Shown here in pieces: positions 39,001 to 47,435 of a DNA stretch of 64,000 nt (the first letter of the stretch is position 1; every line of letters starts with the position of its first letter). The notes under the pieces are model-generated. The model searched no databases, had not been told where the DNA came from, and saw only the letters and a program-made list of their open reading frames with translations. The stretch spans positions 558,001 to 622,000 of the forward strand of contig CAVVUC010000003.1 of the NCBI GenBank assembly GCA_963751395.1, in the 5' to 3' direction. The translations under genes were made by a program, and so were the position numbers. This DNA is from CAVVUC01 sp963751395. GTDB lineage: Bacteria > Verrucomicrobiota > Verrucomicrobiia > Chthoniobacterales > Chthoniobacteraceae.

Positions 39001-40113
39001 TCATTTGATGAATCCCCAATGGGAGCCGAACGGCCAATAGACGAACATGCCTGTGCCCATGAGATTTTTCTCCGGCACGATGCCCCAGTATCGGCTGTCG
39101 GAACTGTTGTAGCTGTTGTCGCCGAGCGCGAAGTAGCTGTGCGACGGAACGTGAAACGGGCGGTCCGGCGCATTGAGCCAGCCGAACGGCGGCCCCTGCG
39201 AATAGCCGCGGTAGCCATCCTGCGCCGCCATCACGCGCTGGAATTCAGGCTCATGCGCACGTTCGCCGTTGAGGAACAGGCTCGGCGGATCGATGCGGAG
39301 CTGGTCGCCGGGCAGGCCGGCAAGCCGCTTGATGTAGAACTGCGAGCCCATCGCGGGATCGAGCCGCTTCTCGATTTCGTCGATGCCCGTGGTTTTGAAA
39401 ACGAACACCTTCCCGCGTTTGGGTTCGACAAAGTTGAAGCTGACCTTGTCCACGAACACATGATCGCCCGCGCTCACGTAACCACGCGCAATCGTTTCGC
39501 CGGCGCGAAGCTGTCGGCCCGGCACGACGTTGAAGGAACGTCCGAGCGCATCCGCCGGCGCCCAGATGCGGTAAGTCTGGTTCACGCACCGCACCGTCGA
39601 GAGTGTGAAAAAATAGAGCGGCTTTCGCTCCGTGACCTCCACGATCTGGTCATCGCTCTTCGCCACTGCGTCGGTGTAGCTTCTGCCAAGCACGAGGAAA
39701 TGCGCGATCCGCACAAGAAAGTTCGGCGCGGGTTCGTTCGTCACGTGCGCGATGATGCCGTTGAGCGTCGGCTGCATCGACCCGGTCGGGATCGTGAATG
39801 GCTGTAGAAAATACGTCCGCACCCCGATGGCGATGACGATCGCGACGAGAAAAACCTCCGTGTTCTCGCGCCAGCCGGCATCGGGGCGCTGGGGGAAATG
39901 TTTCGAGAAAAGGGTCTCGAGTTTTTGAGCGGCGGTTTCGGCAGCCGGCTTGTCGCGGTCGTTCGCCGCGCGGTGCAGCCGCCTCAACTGCTCCTGAATC
40001 TCGGCGGTCTCGCCAGCCGAAAGCAGATCCCGCTTGTAGCACAACATCTTGTGCGCATTTTTCCAGATGGCCTTCGCCTCCTTCACATATCGCGGTGCAA
40101 AAAAATCGAGCAT
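39001..40113 (-). CDS. lepB: Signal peptidase I
   Basis: This 370-residue protein has a cytoplasmic N-terminal extension of about 85 residues, then a membrane helix (EVFLVAIVIAIGVRTYF). The catalytic Ser motif is IPTGSMQPTL, the general-base lysine motif is FYIKRLAGLPGDQLRI, and the late GDNSYNSSDSRYWG box matches the family. It removes signal peptides from exported proteins on the outer face of the inner membrane. The insert between the Ser and Lys boxes (about 150 residues) makes it longer than average. It begins 3 bp after the stop of the TPR protein gene. Confidence 0.94.
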   Translation of the reverse strand: MLDFFAPRYVKEAKAIWKNAHKMLCYKRDLLSAGETAEIQEQLRRLHRAANDRDKPAAETAAQKLETLFSKHFPQRPDAGWRENTEVFLVAIVIAIGVRTYFLQPFTIPTGSMQPTLNGIIAHVTNEPAPNFLVRIAHFLVLGRSYTDAVAKSDDQIVEVTERKPLYFFTLSTVRCVNQTYRIWAPADALGRSFNVVPGRQLRAGETIARGYVSAGDHVFVDKVSFNFVEPKRGKVFVFKTTGIDEIEKRLDPAMGSQFYIKRLAGLPGDQLRIDPPSLFLNGERAHEPEFQRVMAAQDGYRGYSQGPPFGWLNAPDRPFHVPSHSYFALGDNSYNSSDSRYWGIVPEKNLMGTGMFVYWPFGSHWGFIK

Positions 40114-40116
40114 GGT

Positions 40117-41646
40117 TCAGTTCCTGTCGGCGATGGTCTGCAGTTTGTCCGCGTTGCGTTTCTCCCAGGTCAGCCCTTTCACAAGCAGATCCGGATGCGC
40201 GAACCGATCGTTGAGTGCGATGGCTCTCTTGTAGGCGGCATCTGCCTCGACAGTCTTGCCAAGCGCATCGAGCGCCACCGCCATCTCCGCAAACGCGCCG
40301 CCGGCTTTTCCTCCTGAGAGCTGGATCGCGCGCTCGTATGACGCCACTGATTCAGTCAGCCGGCCCGCATCAAACAAGGCTCCGCCGAGGTTTGTGGCCG
40401 CATCCGAAGACCGGGGATTTTTTTGAACCGTGTCCGTCCAGATCGCGATGCTGTCGCGCCAGTCCTTCTCGCGCTGAAACGTGAGGACCGAAAGCACGAG
40501 CGCCACCGCGATGCCGATCGGGACGAGCACCGGCCGCTTGAATGGAATCGCGCCCAGCATCAGCGCGACACCGGTCATCGGTAGGTAAAGAAAGCGGTCA
40601 GCCATCGGTCGGAAGATGGGAATCAAATTGGAAACCGGCAACAAGGAAAGCCAAAAAATCGCCGCACCGAGCGCGAAGGAGCGATTGCAGAAAGAGGCCA
40701 GCACCTTCGCGATTCCAACAATGGTCAGCACGGCAAGGCTCGTCGCCAGCGGGAAGTTGCGGATTGAGTCAGCGCCGTAGTCCGCACAGAATCCCTGCGG
40801 CAAAACGATCTTGCTCAAATAGCAAACCCAGATGCGCGGCTGAATGAGCAGCGTGTCGATGAGCGTCAGGCCCAGCCGGTGCGGCGGTTCGGTGAAGATG
40901 ACCGATACTTTCGGCTGCAATAAGAACCGGGCCGCGAGAAACGCTCCCACGGCGGCACCCGATGCCGCAATCAGCAGCAGCCAGCCGACCCGATTTTCAT
41001 CCCGTCGAAACAGCCACCAGTACAGAGCCAGCGCCATTGGACCCGCGATGGCATTTTCCTTCGCGCTGATCGCCACGAAGAAACAGAACGCGCTGGCGCA
41101 GCCGGTGAACAGAGCTTTCCCCGAACGCTCCGGCTTGAAAAGCGTCGCGAGATTCAACCCGGCGAGCACAAAGAACGCGGCGAGCAAATCCTCGCGGTAG
41201 CTCACCTCCGCCACCGCCTCGCAGTTGATCGGATGCGCCGCGTAGATCAGCGCCACGCAAAACGCCCATGCCCTCGAAGTGAAGCTGGCGCAGAACAAAA
41301 ACAGCAACACGACCGTGCCGGCATGCCAGAGGACATTGGTGAGGTGATAGCCCGCGGGATTTTTTCCCCACAACGCCGAGTCGAGCATCAGCGTAAGGAG
41401 ATTGATCGGGCGGTTGTTGTCGAGCACGTCGCGCCCGAGCACGCGCAGCGAAAGCACGTCCCACATATTTGCCGGAGTGTGGATGAAATCATCCGTGAGA
41501 ACCTGTGCCCGCGCGTCCCACACGAAGTCCGCACGCAGCATTGGCAGATAGAGCACGACCGCCCACAGCGCGCAGATTGCAGCGAGACAAATCACAATGA
41601 CCGGGCGGCGGCATTCGTCATTCGGACTTGGGATTTCACTGGTCAT
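40117..41646 (-). CDS. TMTC-like membrane protein with C-terminal TPR repeats
   Basis: This 509-residue protein has about ten membrane helices. It also has the TMTC/GT-C-like segments FVWDARAQVLTDDFIHTP, NRPINLLTLMLDSALWG, GYHLTNVLWHAGTVVLL and AAHPINCEAVAEVSYREDL. The C-terminal 110 residues contain TPR units (NPRSSDAATNLGGALFDAGR, GGAFAEMAVALDALGKTVEA). The family is thought to comprise glycosyltransferase-like membrane proteins, but an activity cannot be proven from sequence. It is immediately upstream of lepB on the same strand, 3 bp apart. Confidence 0.82.
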   Translation of the reverse strand: MTSEIPSPNDECRRPVIVICLAAICALWAVVLYLPMLRADFVWDARAQVLTDDFIHTPANMWDVLSLRVLGRDVLDNNRPINLLTLMLDSALWGKNPAGYHLTNVLWHAGTVVLLFLFCASFTSRAWAFCVALIYAAHPINCEAVAEVSYREDLLAAFFVLAGLNLATLFKPERSGKALFTGCASAFCFFVAISAKENAIAGPMALALYWWLFRRDENRVGWLLLIAASGAAVGAFLAARFLLQPKVSVIFTEPPHRLGLTLIDTLLIQPRIWVCYLSKIVLPQGFCADYGADSIRNFPLATSLAVLTIVGIAKVLASFCNRSFALGAAIFWLSLLPVSNLIPIFRPMADRFLYLPMTGVALMLGAIPFKRPVLVPIGIAVALVLSVLTFQREKDWRDSIAIWTDTVQKNPRSSDAATNLGGALFDAGRLTESVASYERAIQLSGGKAGGAFAEMAVALDALGKTVEADAAYKRAIALNDRFAHPDLLVKGLTWEKRNADKLQTIADRN

Positions 41647-41662
41647 TCTGGTTTCGTCATTT

Positions 41663-42883
41663 TCAAGCAGGCTTCAAGCGCGCGACCAGAACCGCTCCGG
41701 CCGCGAACAGCACCGCGCTGCAGGCAAATGCCACGCCTGTGCCGAACGCGGACCACAGCGCACCCAGCATCACGCTCGACACGAAATCGCCGACGCCGTT
41801 GACCGTCGCAAGCGTGCCGAATGCCATGCCGTGATGCTCGCTGGTCACGAGTTCGGCGCAGAATGAATCTTCGAGCGTCTCCTCGACCGCCACGTAAATG
41901 CCGCCCGTCACAAAAACCGCGGCGAGCGTCCACACGTTGAGCGGAAGCAGAACGATCGCGAGCGCCATTGCCGCGGCAAGCGCGTAGCCGCCGGCGAGCA
42001 CGCGATTCTTGGGCGCGCGATCGGCCAGCCACCCCGCGACAAACGCGAATCCCGCGTAGAAGATGTTGTGCAGGACGTAGAGCCCGACGGCGACGCTCGC
42101 GGCACGAGTCGCACCGATCTGTGGCGTGAGTTTTTGGGTCGCGAGCAAGATCAAAAGCGTGTGCGCAAAGTCGCCCGCGCCGAACAGGCCGACCGCGACG
42201 AGGAATTTCCGGAACGCCGGCGGCAGCATCCGCAAGCGCTCGCCGAAGGAAACATGCGGCACCGGCTTGCGCTCCTGCTCTCGCACCGCAAACGCGATGA
42301 GCGCCGCCGCCGTGAGGCCGGGGATCAGCGTCACGGCGAACAGCGACGGGTAGTGATGATGAAAAATGCCGAGCAGGAAAAACGCCAACGCCGGCCCGAC
42401 GATCGCGCCGCAGGTGTCCATCATCCGCTCGAACCCGAACGCGCGACCGTAAGTTTCCTTTGTCACCGCGCCAGCCAGAAGCGCCTTTCGCACCGGCGTC
42501 CGCACGCCGCGGCCGAGCCACGCAAACGTCCGCGAAAGCAGGACGTGCCATGCCGCCGTCGCGAGTCCGAACGATGCCGTGCCAAGCGCCGTGACGAGAT
42601 AGCCGATGACCGCGACCGGTTTGCGGCGGCGCAGTTTGTCGGTGTAATAGCCCGACGCCATTTTCGAGAAGCTCGACACGCCGTCGGCAACGCCCTCGAT
42701 CAGCCCGACCCAAAACGCAGCGACTCCCATCGTCGCAAGAAACGCGGGCATCACCGTCGTGGCGATCTCATGCGACCAGTCGCTAAACAGCGACGCCAGC
42801 GCGATGCCGAGCACGGTGCGATTCAACCACGGCACTCGTTTCCGGGCGTTGTCTGGCAACTCCGCTGTCATCGCGCCGTTCAC
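41663..42883 (-). CDS. Major facilitator superfamily transporter
   Basis: This 406-residue protein has twelve hydrophobic segments and MFS markers such as GYYTDKLRRRKPVAVIGYLV (the cytoplasmic loop 2-3 motif), RTFAWLGRGVRTPVRKALL and FVAGWLADRAPKNRVLAGGY. The GRGVRTPVRKAL segment is typical of the TtgABC-independent MFS group near COG0477 with unknown substrates. Its start overlaps the stop of the upstream gene by 4 bp (ATGA), so the two are translationally coupled. The substrate is unknown. Confidence 0.87.
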   Translation of the reverse strand: MNGAMTAELPDNARKRVPWLNRTVLGIALASLFSDWSHEIATTVMPAFLATMGVAAFWVGLIEGVADGVSSFSKMASGYYTDKLRRRKPVAVIGYLVTALGTASFGLATAAWHVLLSRTFAWLGRGVRTPVRKALLAGAVTKETYGRAFGFERMMDTCGAIVGPALAFFLLGIFHHHYPSLFAVTLIPGLTAAALIAFAVREQERKPVPHVSFGERLRMLPPAFRKFLVAVGLFGAGDFAHTLLILLATQKLTPQIGATRAASVAVGLYVLHNIFYAGFAFVAGWLADRAPKNRVLAGGYALAAAMALAIVLLPLNVWTLAAVFVTGGIYVAVEETLEDSFCAELVTSEHHGMAFGTLATVNGVGDFVSSVMLGALWSAFGTGVAFACSAVLFAAGAVLVARLKPA

Positions 42884-43917
42884 TTCGCCGTCTGCTTCAA
42901 ACGCTCGCTCAACATGTCAAGGCTGTGGACCACCAGCGCGCCCATGGTTTCGCAGTGCTCGAACTGGTAGTCCTTGTAGTGGTCCGCGAGTTCGCCTCGC
43001 AACTGCGCCACCTTTTCAGGATACGAAATCTGGTCTTTCACCATCGCGTCGAGCAGCGCGGGCAGCCGTTCGACGCTCAGATCCATCCTTCGCAAAATCA
43101 GCGACTGCTCCTCGCGCTGGTATTGCAGCGCCGTCGCCACGTTCAATTCCTCCACGCAATACATCACGAGGTCACGGTTCTCCTTGAAGAACTGCGGCAG
43201 GTAAAAATTCTTCCGGCCCTGATACGACTGCTGGTCGAAGTCCATCGATCGAATCCGAATCTGCGCCTCCTCGAAGTCCGGCGTCACATCGACGACGAAG
43301 TTGCAGGCGCGCATGTCGCCGAGCAGCCGCACCAGACTGCGCTCGTTGAATTTCACCAGCTCCTTCGCGAGCCGGATCATCTTCAACTGCGGATTGTGAA
43401 GCCAGTCCTTGATGAAGATGTCGCCGGGAATCCCCGCGACGTGCTCCTCGATGAGCGTGTTGCCGCAAACGAGGAAATGCATGCGGTTCGGCGACAGCAG
43501 ATGCTCGATCTCGAGCCCGTAGATGCGCGAGGCATCCGCGTTCTTCACGTAGTAATAATCCTGGTTGTCGTTGTAGGCGTTGACGATTCGGACACGGAAC
43601 GGCTGCGAGTTTCCGAAGCTGCAAAAATCGACACGATCGACGTAAAGATGCTCCATCACCGAACGATCGCCGCCGCATTTCAGGATCGCGTAAATCTCCT
43701 TCAACCCCTGGTAAATCCGCTGCATTTCGAACGAGTGATACATCACCGTCTGCCAGAGCGTGTCGCGCCCGTCCTTGTCGTAAAGCGACGCGCATTCGTG
43801 GAAATACGTCAGTTCGGTATAGGAAATCGGCAGACGGATCTCGCGCCCGTATTTCGCCATGTATTCCCGCAGCTCGGGCTGCACGGGGTAAGTCGGTTTT
43901 CTGCGCGTAGTTAACAA
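42880..43917 (-). CDS. Conserved hypothetical protein, 345 aa
   Basis: This soluble 345-residue protein has no signal peptide or membrane helix. It is rich in aromatic and acidic residues and has long predicted helices (for example LLDAMVKDQISYPEKVAQLR and FEHCETMGALVVHSLDMLSE). I do not recognise a domain. It is translationally coupled to the MFS transporter that follows it and is divergent from alaS. It may be restricted to this phylum, which would need a database search. Confidence 0.75.
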   Translation of the reverse strand: MLTTRRKPTYPVQPELREYMAKYGREIRLPISYTELTYFHECASLYDKDGRDTLWQTVMYHSFEMQRIYQGLKEIYAILKCGGDRSVMEHLYVDRVDFCSFGNSQPFRVRIVNAYNDNQDYYYVKNADASRIYGLEIEHLLSPNRMHFLVCGNTLIEEHVAGIPGDIFIKDWLHNPQLKMIRLAKELVKFNERSLVRLLGDMRACNFVVDVTPDFEEAQIRIRSMDFDQQSYQGRKNFYLPQFFKENRDLVMYCVEELNVATALQYQREEQSLILRRMDLSVERLPALLDAMVKDQISYPEKVAQLRGELADHYKDYQFEHCETMGALVVHSLDMLSERLKQTAK

Positions 43918-44056
43918 GGGTCCTCCATTTCAGCCCGAAGCATAGCATCGACTCCGGCGTTGACGAGACTGCGAATCACGGCGGCGCCACCAAACTTCCA
44001 CTCGCACGGAAACGGGCCGTGTGGCAATCTTCGCCGCTTCCCGCAATTTGTTCATC

Positions 44057-47000
44057 ATGACCAGTTCCGAAATCCGCCAGAGCTTCCTCGATTTTTTCAA
44101 ATCGAAAGAGCACACGATTGTTCCGTCGTCGAGCCTCATGCCCGACTCGCCGAACCTCCTGTTCACCAATGCCGGCATGAACCAGTTCGTGCCCATTTTC
44201 CTCGGCGCGACACAGTGCCCCTACAAGCCGGGACGCGCCGCCGACACGCAGAAATGCATCCGCGCCGGCGGCAAACACAACGACCTCGACGACGTCGGAC
44301 TCGACACCTACCACCACACGTTTTTCGAGATGCTCGGCAACTGGAGCTTCGGCGATTATTTCAAAAGGGAAGCCATCGCGTGGGCTTGGGAACTCGTCGT
44401 CGAGCGTTGGGGATTCCCTGCGAACCGGCTTTACGCGACGGTTTACAGCCCTGACAAATCCATCGGCGACCCGAGCGAGTTCGACCAGGATGCCTGGAAT
44501 TTCTGGGCGGAAAAATTCCGCGCCGCAGGACTCGATCCCGCCGTCCACATCGTCAACGGCAACAAAAAAGACAACTTCTGGATGATGGGCGACACCGGCC
44601 CGTGCGGCCCGTGCAGCGAGTTGCACGTCGATCTCACGCCCGCAGGCGACACGCGCGGCTCGCTCGTCAACAAAGGCGACGCGCGCTGCATCGAGATTTG
44701 GAACCTCGTTTTCATCCAGTTCAACGCCAACCCCGACGGCACTTTCACGCCACTTCCAGCGCAGCACGTCGATACCGGCATGGGCTTCGAGCGCGTCACC
44801 TCGATCATCCAGGGGACAAAAAATTTCACCGACTTCGCCAGCGCGAAAATCTCGAACTACGAGACCGACATCTTCCGCCCGATCTTCGACGAGCTGGAAA
44901 AGATGAGCGGGAAAAAATACGCGAGCACCCTTCCGGGTGTGAGCGTGGAATCGCAAACTCCGGGTAGCGGACGCGGCCCGCGTGCTGTTGTCGGCGGCCC
45001 GCCGACAACACCTGGGAAAGCGATCGCACCCTCGGATTCGACCGTCTCCCTCCATGCGTCCCGGCCAGCGGCCGAGACGGACGCGCCAGCGGCGCGCGCT
45101 ACCCAGACACCCTCCGATCCCGACCAGATCGCCATCGACATTGCATTCCGCGTGATCGCCGACCACATCCGCACGCTCAGCTTCGCCATCGCCGACGGCA
45201 TCCAGCCGGGCAACACCGACCGCAACTACGTCCTGCGCCGCATCCTGCGCCGCGCCGTCCGCTACGGACGCACGCTCGGATTCCACGAGCCGTTTTTCTA
45301 CAAACTCGTGGACGTGCTCGCCCGCACGATGGGCGACGTGTTCCCGGAGATTCGCGCCAAACAGAAGCACGTCGAAGAAGTGCTCAAACGCGAGGAGGAG
45401 GCGTTCAACCAGACTTTGGACGAAGGAATCGAAGTTTTTGATGCTGCCCTTCAAGTTCGGAAAGAACTCATTCAACTGACGATAGCTCACAAACTTCAGT
45501 TTGAAGTGTTTTGCGAAGGACTAAATCAGCTTCCTGATGCCCAACGTGCTTCAAGGCCGGTGCTGAAAGGCTATTTGGAGCCACTAAACCAAATCTTTCT
45601 CAAAACGGTTGTGGTCGATTTGTTGTCTCCGTCCATCGTCCTAAAGAGACGCGATCCAAAAGCCGAGCGCGTAGTCTCGTTGGGCGAGCGAGCGCTAATC
45701 GACAACATCAGATTGACTTGGGCTTTGGTGGATCATTTTTCGAATCCTGATTTGGAGGAGGCCAAATTCTTCGAAAAATTTCATAAGCTGGAGGAGGTTG
45801 GTCGGGAGGTAGTGCAGCAGATGAATGCACTTGAGAATAGTTTAAGCGTTTTGCCTGGTTACACGGCATTCGTGCTCTACGACACCTACGGCTTCCCGCT
45901 CGATCTCACCGAGTTGATGGCCCGCGAGCGCGGCCTCACGGTCGATGTCGCCGGTTTTGAAAAGCTCATGGAGGAGCAGCGCGCACGCGCACGCGCCGCG
46001 CAGAAAAAAGAAGTCATCACCGTTTCCGACGACAACCTTCAGATCGAGCCGACGAAGTTCCTCGGCTACGATTTTCTCGAAACCGAAGCGGTGGTCGAGG
46101 CCGTCATCCCTGTAGCCGGGGTCGCAGACCCCGGCCACAACGAACTGAACATCATCCTCGACCGCACCGCGTGCTATGCCGAGATGGGCGGGCAGGTCGG
46201 CGACACCGGACTCGTCCATGTGCCGGGACACGACCGGACCGAAGCCGGACGGTTGCAAGTGCTCAACACCGCAAAACGCGGCGACGTTTTCGTTCATCGC
46301 GCGAAGCTCGCCGACGGACGCGCACCCGATCCGGGCGAAGCTGTGCGTATCTCCGTCGATGCGGGACGCCGCGCTGCGATCCAGCGTCACCACACCGTCA
46401 CGCATCTGCTCCACTGGGCGCTGCACGAAGTCGTCTCGCGCGAGGCGACGCAGAAAGGCTCGTTCGTCGGGCCGGATAAATTGACGTTCGACTTCAACAG
46501 CGCAGCGCTCACACCCGCGCAGGTCGCCGCCATTGAAAAACTCGTGAACGAAAAAATCGTCGAGAACGCCTGCGTCCTCTGGACCGAGGCTCCCTACGCC
46601 GAGGTGAAAAGGCATCCCGCGATCATGCAGTTCTTTGGCGACAAATACGGAGACGTCGTGCGCGTCGTGCAGGTCGGCGGACACGCCGGCGCGTTCGACG
46701 GATACTCGATGGAACTCTGCGGCGGCACGCACACGCGCGCGACGGGCGAGATCGGTCTTTTCCGCATCGTGAGCGAAGCAGCCATCGCAGCCGGCGTGCG
46801 GCGCATCGAGGCCGTCGCTGGCCTAAGCGCCTACGATTCCGCGCACACCGACTCGGAGCGCCTGAAACAATTCGCCGCCAAACTCAACGCGCCGGTTGGC
46901 GAGATCGAGAAGAAACTCGACGTCCTTCTTGCGCAGCAGAAGGAACTCGAGAAGGCGCTCAAAGCCGCGCAGCAGCGCGAAGCCGCAGGCCGCGCGAAGG

Positions 47001-47350
47001 ATTTGCTCGCGAGCGCTGAAGCGATCAACGGAACGCCCGCAATCATCGCGAATCTCGGCACCGCCGACGGCGACACGCTTCAAGCCGTCGCCGATGCAAT
47101 CAAATCGCTCGACTTCAAAGGCGTGATCGTTGTAGGCGGGGTCTCAGACCCCGGCCACAGCGTCGCGCTGGTCGCCGCGGTCACACCCGATTTCACCGCC
47201 AAGATTCAAGCCGGAAAAATCATCCAAGCCATCGCCCCGATCGTCGGCGGCAAGGGCGGCGGCAAGCCCGACAACGCGCGCGGCGGCGGCAAGGACGCGA
47301 GCAAGCTCGACGAAGCGCTGGCGAAGGCGAAGGCGATGCTCCGAACGTAG
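44057..47350 (+). CDS. alaS: Alanyl-tRNA synthetase with large in-frame insertions
   Basis: The ATG at 44057 (MTSSEIRQSFLDFFKSKEHT) is preferred to the upstream ATG at 44021. All AlaRS parts are present. They are the class II catalytic domain (LLFTNAGMNQFVPIFLG, NDLDDVG, HHTFFEMLGNWSFGDYFK), the tRNA-recognition helices (RNYVLRRILRRAVRYGR), the editing domain (HHTVTHLLHWALHE and CGGTHTRATGEIGLF zinc ligands) and the C-Ala domain. The 1097 residues exceed the usual about 875. The excess lies in an insert at about residues 291-355 (palindrome-derived, Pro/Thr/Ala-rich), one at about 461-603 (helical, lower GC), and two copies of a V-GV-DPGH-coding palindrome. The reading frame is intact throughout. 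Confidence 0.95.
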   Translation: MTSSEIRQSFLDFFKSKEHTIVPSSSLMPDSPNLLFTNAGMNQFVPIFLGATQCPYKPGRAADTQKCIRAGGKHNDLDDVGLDTYHHTFFEMLGNWSFGDYFKREAIAWAWELVVERWGFPANRLYATVYSPDKSIGDPSEFDQDAWNFWAEKFRAAGLDPAVHIVNGNKKDNFWMMGDTGPCGPCSELHVDLTPAGDTRGSLVNKGDARCIEIWNLVFIQFNANPDGTFTPLPAQHVDTGMGFERVTSIIQGTKNFTDFASAKISNYETDIFRPIFDELEKMSGKKYASTLPGVSVESQTPGSGRGPRAVVGGPPTTPGKAIAPSDSTVSLHASRPAAETDAPAARATQTPSDPDQIAIDIAFRVIADHIRTLSFAIADGIQPGNTDRNYVLRRILRRAVRYGRTLGFHEPFFYKLVDVLARTMGDVFPEIRAKQKHVEEVLKREEEAFNQTLDEGIEVFDAALQVRKELIQLTIAHKLQFEVFCEGLNQLPDAQRASRPVLKGYLEPLNQIFLKTVVVDLLSPSIVLKRRDPKAERVVSLGERALIDNIRLTWALVDHFSNPDLEEAKFFEKFHKLEEVGREVVQQMNALENSLSVLPGYTAFVLYDTYGFPLDLTELMARERGLTVDVAGFEKLMEEQRARARAAQKKEVITVSDDNLQIEPTKFLGYDFLETEAVVEAVIPVAGVADPGHNELNIILDRTACYAEMGGQVGDTGLVHVPGHDRTEAGRLQVLNTAKRGDVFVHRAKLADGRAPDPGEAVRISVDAGRRAAIQRHHTVTHLLHWALHEVVSREATQKGSFVGPDKLTFDFNSAALTPAQVAAIEKLVNEKIVENACVLWTEAPYAEVKRHPAIMQFFGDKYGDVVRVVQVGGHAGAFDGYSMELCGGTHTRATGEIGLFRIVSEAAIAAGVRRIEAVAGLSAYDSAHTDSERLKQFAAKLNAPVGEIEKKLDVLLAQQKELEKALKAAQQREAAGRAKDLLASAEAINGTPAIIANLGTADGDTLQAVADAIKSLDFKGVIVVGGVSDPGHSVALVAAVTPDFTAKIQAGKIIQAIAPIVGGKGGGKPDNARGGGKDASKLDEALAKAKAMLRT
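44929..45121 (+). repeat. Palindrome-containing in-frame insert within alaS
   Basis: This stretch encodes about 64 low-complexity residues between KKYAST and the conserved DQIAIDIAFRVIADH of AlaRS. It contains a perfect 12-bp inverted repeat with a single central base at 44986-45010 (TGTTGTCGGCGG and its complement). It interrupts a region that is compact in other AlaRS proteins. Confidence 0.6.
46111..46139 (+). repeat. 29-bp palindromic repeat, copy 1, inside alaS
   Basis: The sequence TGTAGCCGGGGTCGCAGACC plus CCGGCCACA forms a hairpin (CCGGGGTC with GACCCCGG). It is translated as part of PVAGVADPGHN. A second copy with two base differences lies at 47131-47159. Confidence 0.75.
47131..47159 (+). 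repeat. 29-bp palindromic repeat, copy 2, inside alaS
   Basis: The sequence TGTAGGCGGGGTCTCAGACC plus CCGGCCACA is the same element as at 46111-46139, read in the same frame to give VVGGVSDPGHS. Confidence 0.75.
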
Positions 47351-47435
47351 GCAGGACTTCCTGCGGCTTTTGGAGAAGCCGCCCACTTTTCGCCATGCCG
47401 TTCGAGGGATTCGATCCGCATCGTGAAGTTCGAAT

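Noticed and set aside
45440..45866. Intein in alaS
   Set aside because: No Cys/Ser at the start, no His-Asn at the end and no homing endonuclease or splicing motifs.
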